A model generated the notes under the pieces. The model did no database searches. It was not told the origin of the DNA and saw only the letters and a list, made by a program, of their open reading frames with translations. From contig JAYVUK010000071.1 in NCBI GenBank assembly GCA_043787975.1, positions 105,944 through 169,943 on the forward strand: DNA of 64,000 nt. The letters are read 5' to 3'. Both the position numbers and the translations under genes were made by a program. Of this stretch, positions 62,565 to 64,000 are shown one piece after another. Numbering within the stretch: the first letter of the stretch is position 1; each line of letters starts with the position of its first letter. This DNA is from JAPLDA01 sp043787975. GTDB taxonomy: Bacteria > Bacteroidota > Bacteroidia > AKYH767-A > 2013-40CM-41-45.

Positions 62565-63818
62565 ATGCAGTTAAAGAGGGTTGTAGTTACAGGGCTTGGT
62601 GCGCTTACTCCACTGGGAAATTCGGTACAGGAATACTGGAACGGATTAATCAATGGTGTGAGTGGTGCTGATGCGATCACCCTTTTCGACGCTTCCAAAT
62701 TCAAAACCCGTTTTGCGTGTGAAGTAAAAGGTTTTGATGTTACCAAATACTTTGACCGAAAGGAAGCCCGCAAACTCGACCGCTTTTCTCATTTTGCATT
62801 GGCTGTAGCCGATGAAGCCATCATCGATTCAGGAATCAATCTTGAAAAGGCAAACCACGATCGGATTGGTGTAATCTGGGGTTCCGGGATCGGCGGATTA
62901 AGAACATTTCAGGAAGAAGTGCTCGAATTCGGTAAAGGTGATGGGACTCCGCGCTTCAATCCTTTCTTTATTCCTAAAATTATTTCAGACATCGCTTCGG
63001 GACACATTTCCATCAAGTATGGATTGCGCGGTCCGAACTTCACGACTGTTTCTGCTTGTGCATCAGCAACCAATGCGTTGATTGATGCATTCAATTACAT
63101 CCGTCTCGGAAAAGCAGATATGATAGTAGGCGGAGGCTCTGAAGCATCTGTCACCGAAGCCGGAGTTGGCGGGTTCAATGCATTGCAGGCGTTGAGCATG
63201 CGAAATGATTCTCCTAAAACTGCCTCACGTCCTTTTGATGTTGACCGCGATGGGTTTGTTCTTGGTGAAGGTGCCGGCTGTGTCATTCTTGAAGAGTATG
63301 AACATGCAAAAGCGCGCGGAGCAAAAATTTATGCGGAGATGAAAGGCGGAGGTATGTCTGCAGATGCACATCACATCACGGCTCCGCACCCGGAAGGTTT
63401 GGGCGCACTGAATGTGATGCGTGCTGTTTTGCAGGATGCAGAATTGAAACCTTCTGATGTTGATTACATCAATGTGCATGGAACTTCAACGCCGTTGGGC
63501 GATGTAAGTGAAACAAAAGCAATACTAAGTGTGTTCGGTGAAGATGCTTACAAGCTCAACATCAGTTCCACAAAATCAATGACCGGGCATTTGCTCGGAG
63601 CTGCCGGTGCCATTGAAGCCATTGCTTCCATCATGTCGGTGATGCATGATATTGTTCCACCAACCATTAATCACTTTACAGATGATCCTGCTTTTGATCC
63701 GAAACTTAATTTCACTTTTAACAAAGCACACAAACGGACTGTGCGTAATGCATTGAGCAACACGTTTGGATTCGGCGGACATAATGCTTCCGTGATTTTC
63801 GGCAAGTACAACGGATAA
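62565..63818 (+). CDS. fabF: 3-oxoacyl-[acyl-carrier-protein] synthase II
   Basis: A 417-residue condensing enzyme that extends acyl-ACP with malonyl-ACP. The nucleophile is Cys165 in TVSACASATNALI; the two catalytic histidines are in NVHGTSTPLGD and SMTGHLLGAAGAIE. It starts MQLKRVVVTGLGALTPLGNS and ends FGFGGHNASVIFGKY, the normal family form. The FabF type is favoured over FabB by length and by its place after acpP. The gene order often continues with rnc, but the window ends in repeats before any such gene. Confidence 0.98.
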   Translation: MQLKRVVVTGLGALTPLGNSVQEYWNGLINGVSGADAITLFDASKFKTRFACEVKGFDVTKYFDRKEARKLDRFSHFALAVADEAIIDSGINLEKANHDRIGVIWGSGIGGLRTFQEEVLEFGKGDGTPRFNPFFIPKIISDIASGHISIKYGLRGPNFTTVSACASATNALIDAFNYIRLGKADMIVGGGSEASVTEAGVGGFNALQALSMRNDSPKTASRPFDVDRDGFVLGEGAGCVILEEYEHAKARGAKIYAEMKGGGMSADAHHITAPHPEGLGALNVMRAVLQDAELKPSDVDYINVHGTSTPLGDVSETKAILSVFGEDAYKLNISSTKSMTGHLLGAAGAIEAIASIMSVMHDIVPPTINHFTDDPAFDPKLNFTFNKAHKRTVRNALSNTFGFGGHNASVIFGKYNG

Positions 63819-63901
63819 AGTTTACAGTTTTTCGGTTTACAGTTTCAAGGAAGATTTTTTCGTCGGTAAATTTTTGAATTTTCTTTTCAAAGCGATTTTT
63901 G

Positions 63902-64000
63902 AGTAGTGGTTCATTTTGGTTTCACGCAGAGATAATAGAGAAGCAGAGGTCGCTGAGGGTATCAATTTTATCATTTCTCAGCGTTCTCTGCAACTCAGCG
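63902..64000. mobile_element. Second copy of the GGTAGTGGT MITE-like element (cut by window end)
   Basis: It starts AGTAGTGGTTCATTTTGGTT and continues TTCACGCAGAGATAATAGAG, matching the copy at 36526-36664 along its whole visible length with a few substitutions. The right terminus and any target duplication lie beyond the window. Confidence 0.75.

Noticed and set aside
1..64000. tRNA or rRNA genes
   Set aside because: I found no tRNA-like cloverleaf with a TTCGAAT-type T-loop and CCA-proximal stem, and no conserved rRNA segments in the regions between genes.

Overview
The window comes from a Bacteroidota chromosome. The evidence is a complete sprA gene (2414-residue gliding/type IX secretion translocon protein), gldH, a peptidase and a gene fragment ending in type IX secretion sorting domains, a family-specific RicT/PSP1 protein, and many copies of the Bacteroidota -7 promoter element TAnnTTTG placed 5-60 bases before start codons. 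AT-rich coding sequence, few Shine-Dalgarno sites and abundant short palindromic repeats fit a free-living, gliding-type member (Chitinophagales/Sphingobacteriales-like or an uncultured relative). No rRNA, tRNA, CRISPR array, prophage or complete insertion sequence was seen.

Layout. 1-6.3 kb: truncated AraC regulator, TPR histidine kinase, two small accessory proteins around a 164-bp MITE-like element, an outer-membrane barrel and a secreted M23 peptidase. 6.4-12.4 kb: LolC/E-type permease, pgk, holB, ricT, gldH. 12.5-19.1 kb: an active/inactive M16 peptidase pair, truB, queA, ispD and an SPFH membrane protein. 19.2-23.4 kb: dnaX and gyrB. 23.5-29.8 kb: a Trp/Tyr-rich exported protein, gcvP, then a small operon of an unknown membrane protein, a UbiA-like protein and a protein made of exact 25-residue repeats. 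29.8-36.4 kb: hemL, a VapBC-type toxin-antitoxin pair, kynU-kmo, a PAP2-like phosphatase, an orphan sorting-domain fragment and a metallo-hydrolase. 36.8-49 kb: a propeller-plus-barrel protein, M20 amidohydrolase, rsmI, a stand-alone receiver protein, a frameshifted outer-membrane protein, hemW with a histidine kinase, and an AsmA-like protein. 49-64 kb: sod, ctp peptidase, dCMP deaminase, ubiX, vanZ-like, gcvH, sprA, ruvA, acpP and fabF.

How it works together. Most genes are housekeeping: replication and repair (holB, dnaX, gyrB, ruvA), tRNA/rRNA modification (truB, queA, rsmI), fatty acid synthesis (acpP, fabF), heme (hemL, hemW), the glycine cleavage system (gcvP, gcvH) and kynurenine catabolism (kynU, kmo). 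The cell-surface theme is gliding and type IX secretion (sprA, gldH) with cargo such as the M23 peptidase.

The most notable feature is a dense population of small repeats. One set is intergenic, with a shared GGTAGTGTCTCATTTTGAA-like terminus, interchangeable palindromic cores and target-site duplications. Another set is short palindromes lying in frame inside conserved genes (hemL, kynU, hemW, an M20 amidohydrolase, probably gcvP), where they add peptide loops to otherwise standard enzymes; in pgk such an element supplies the stop codon.
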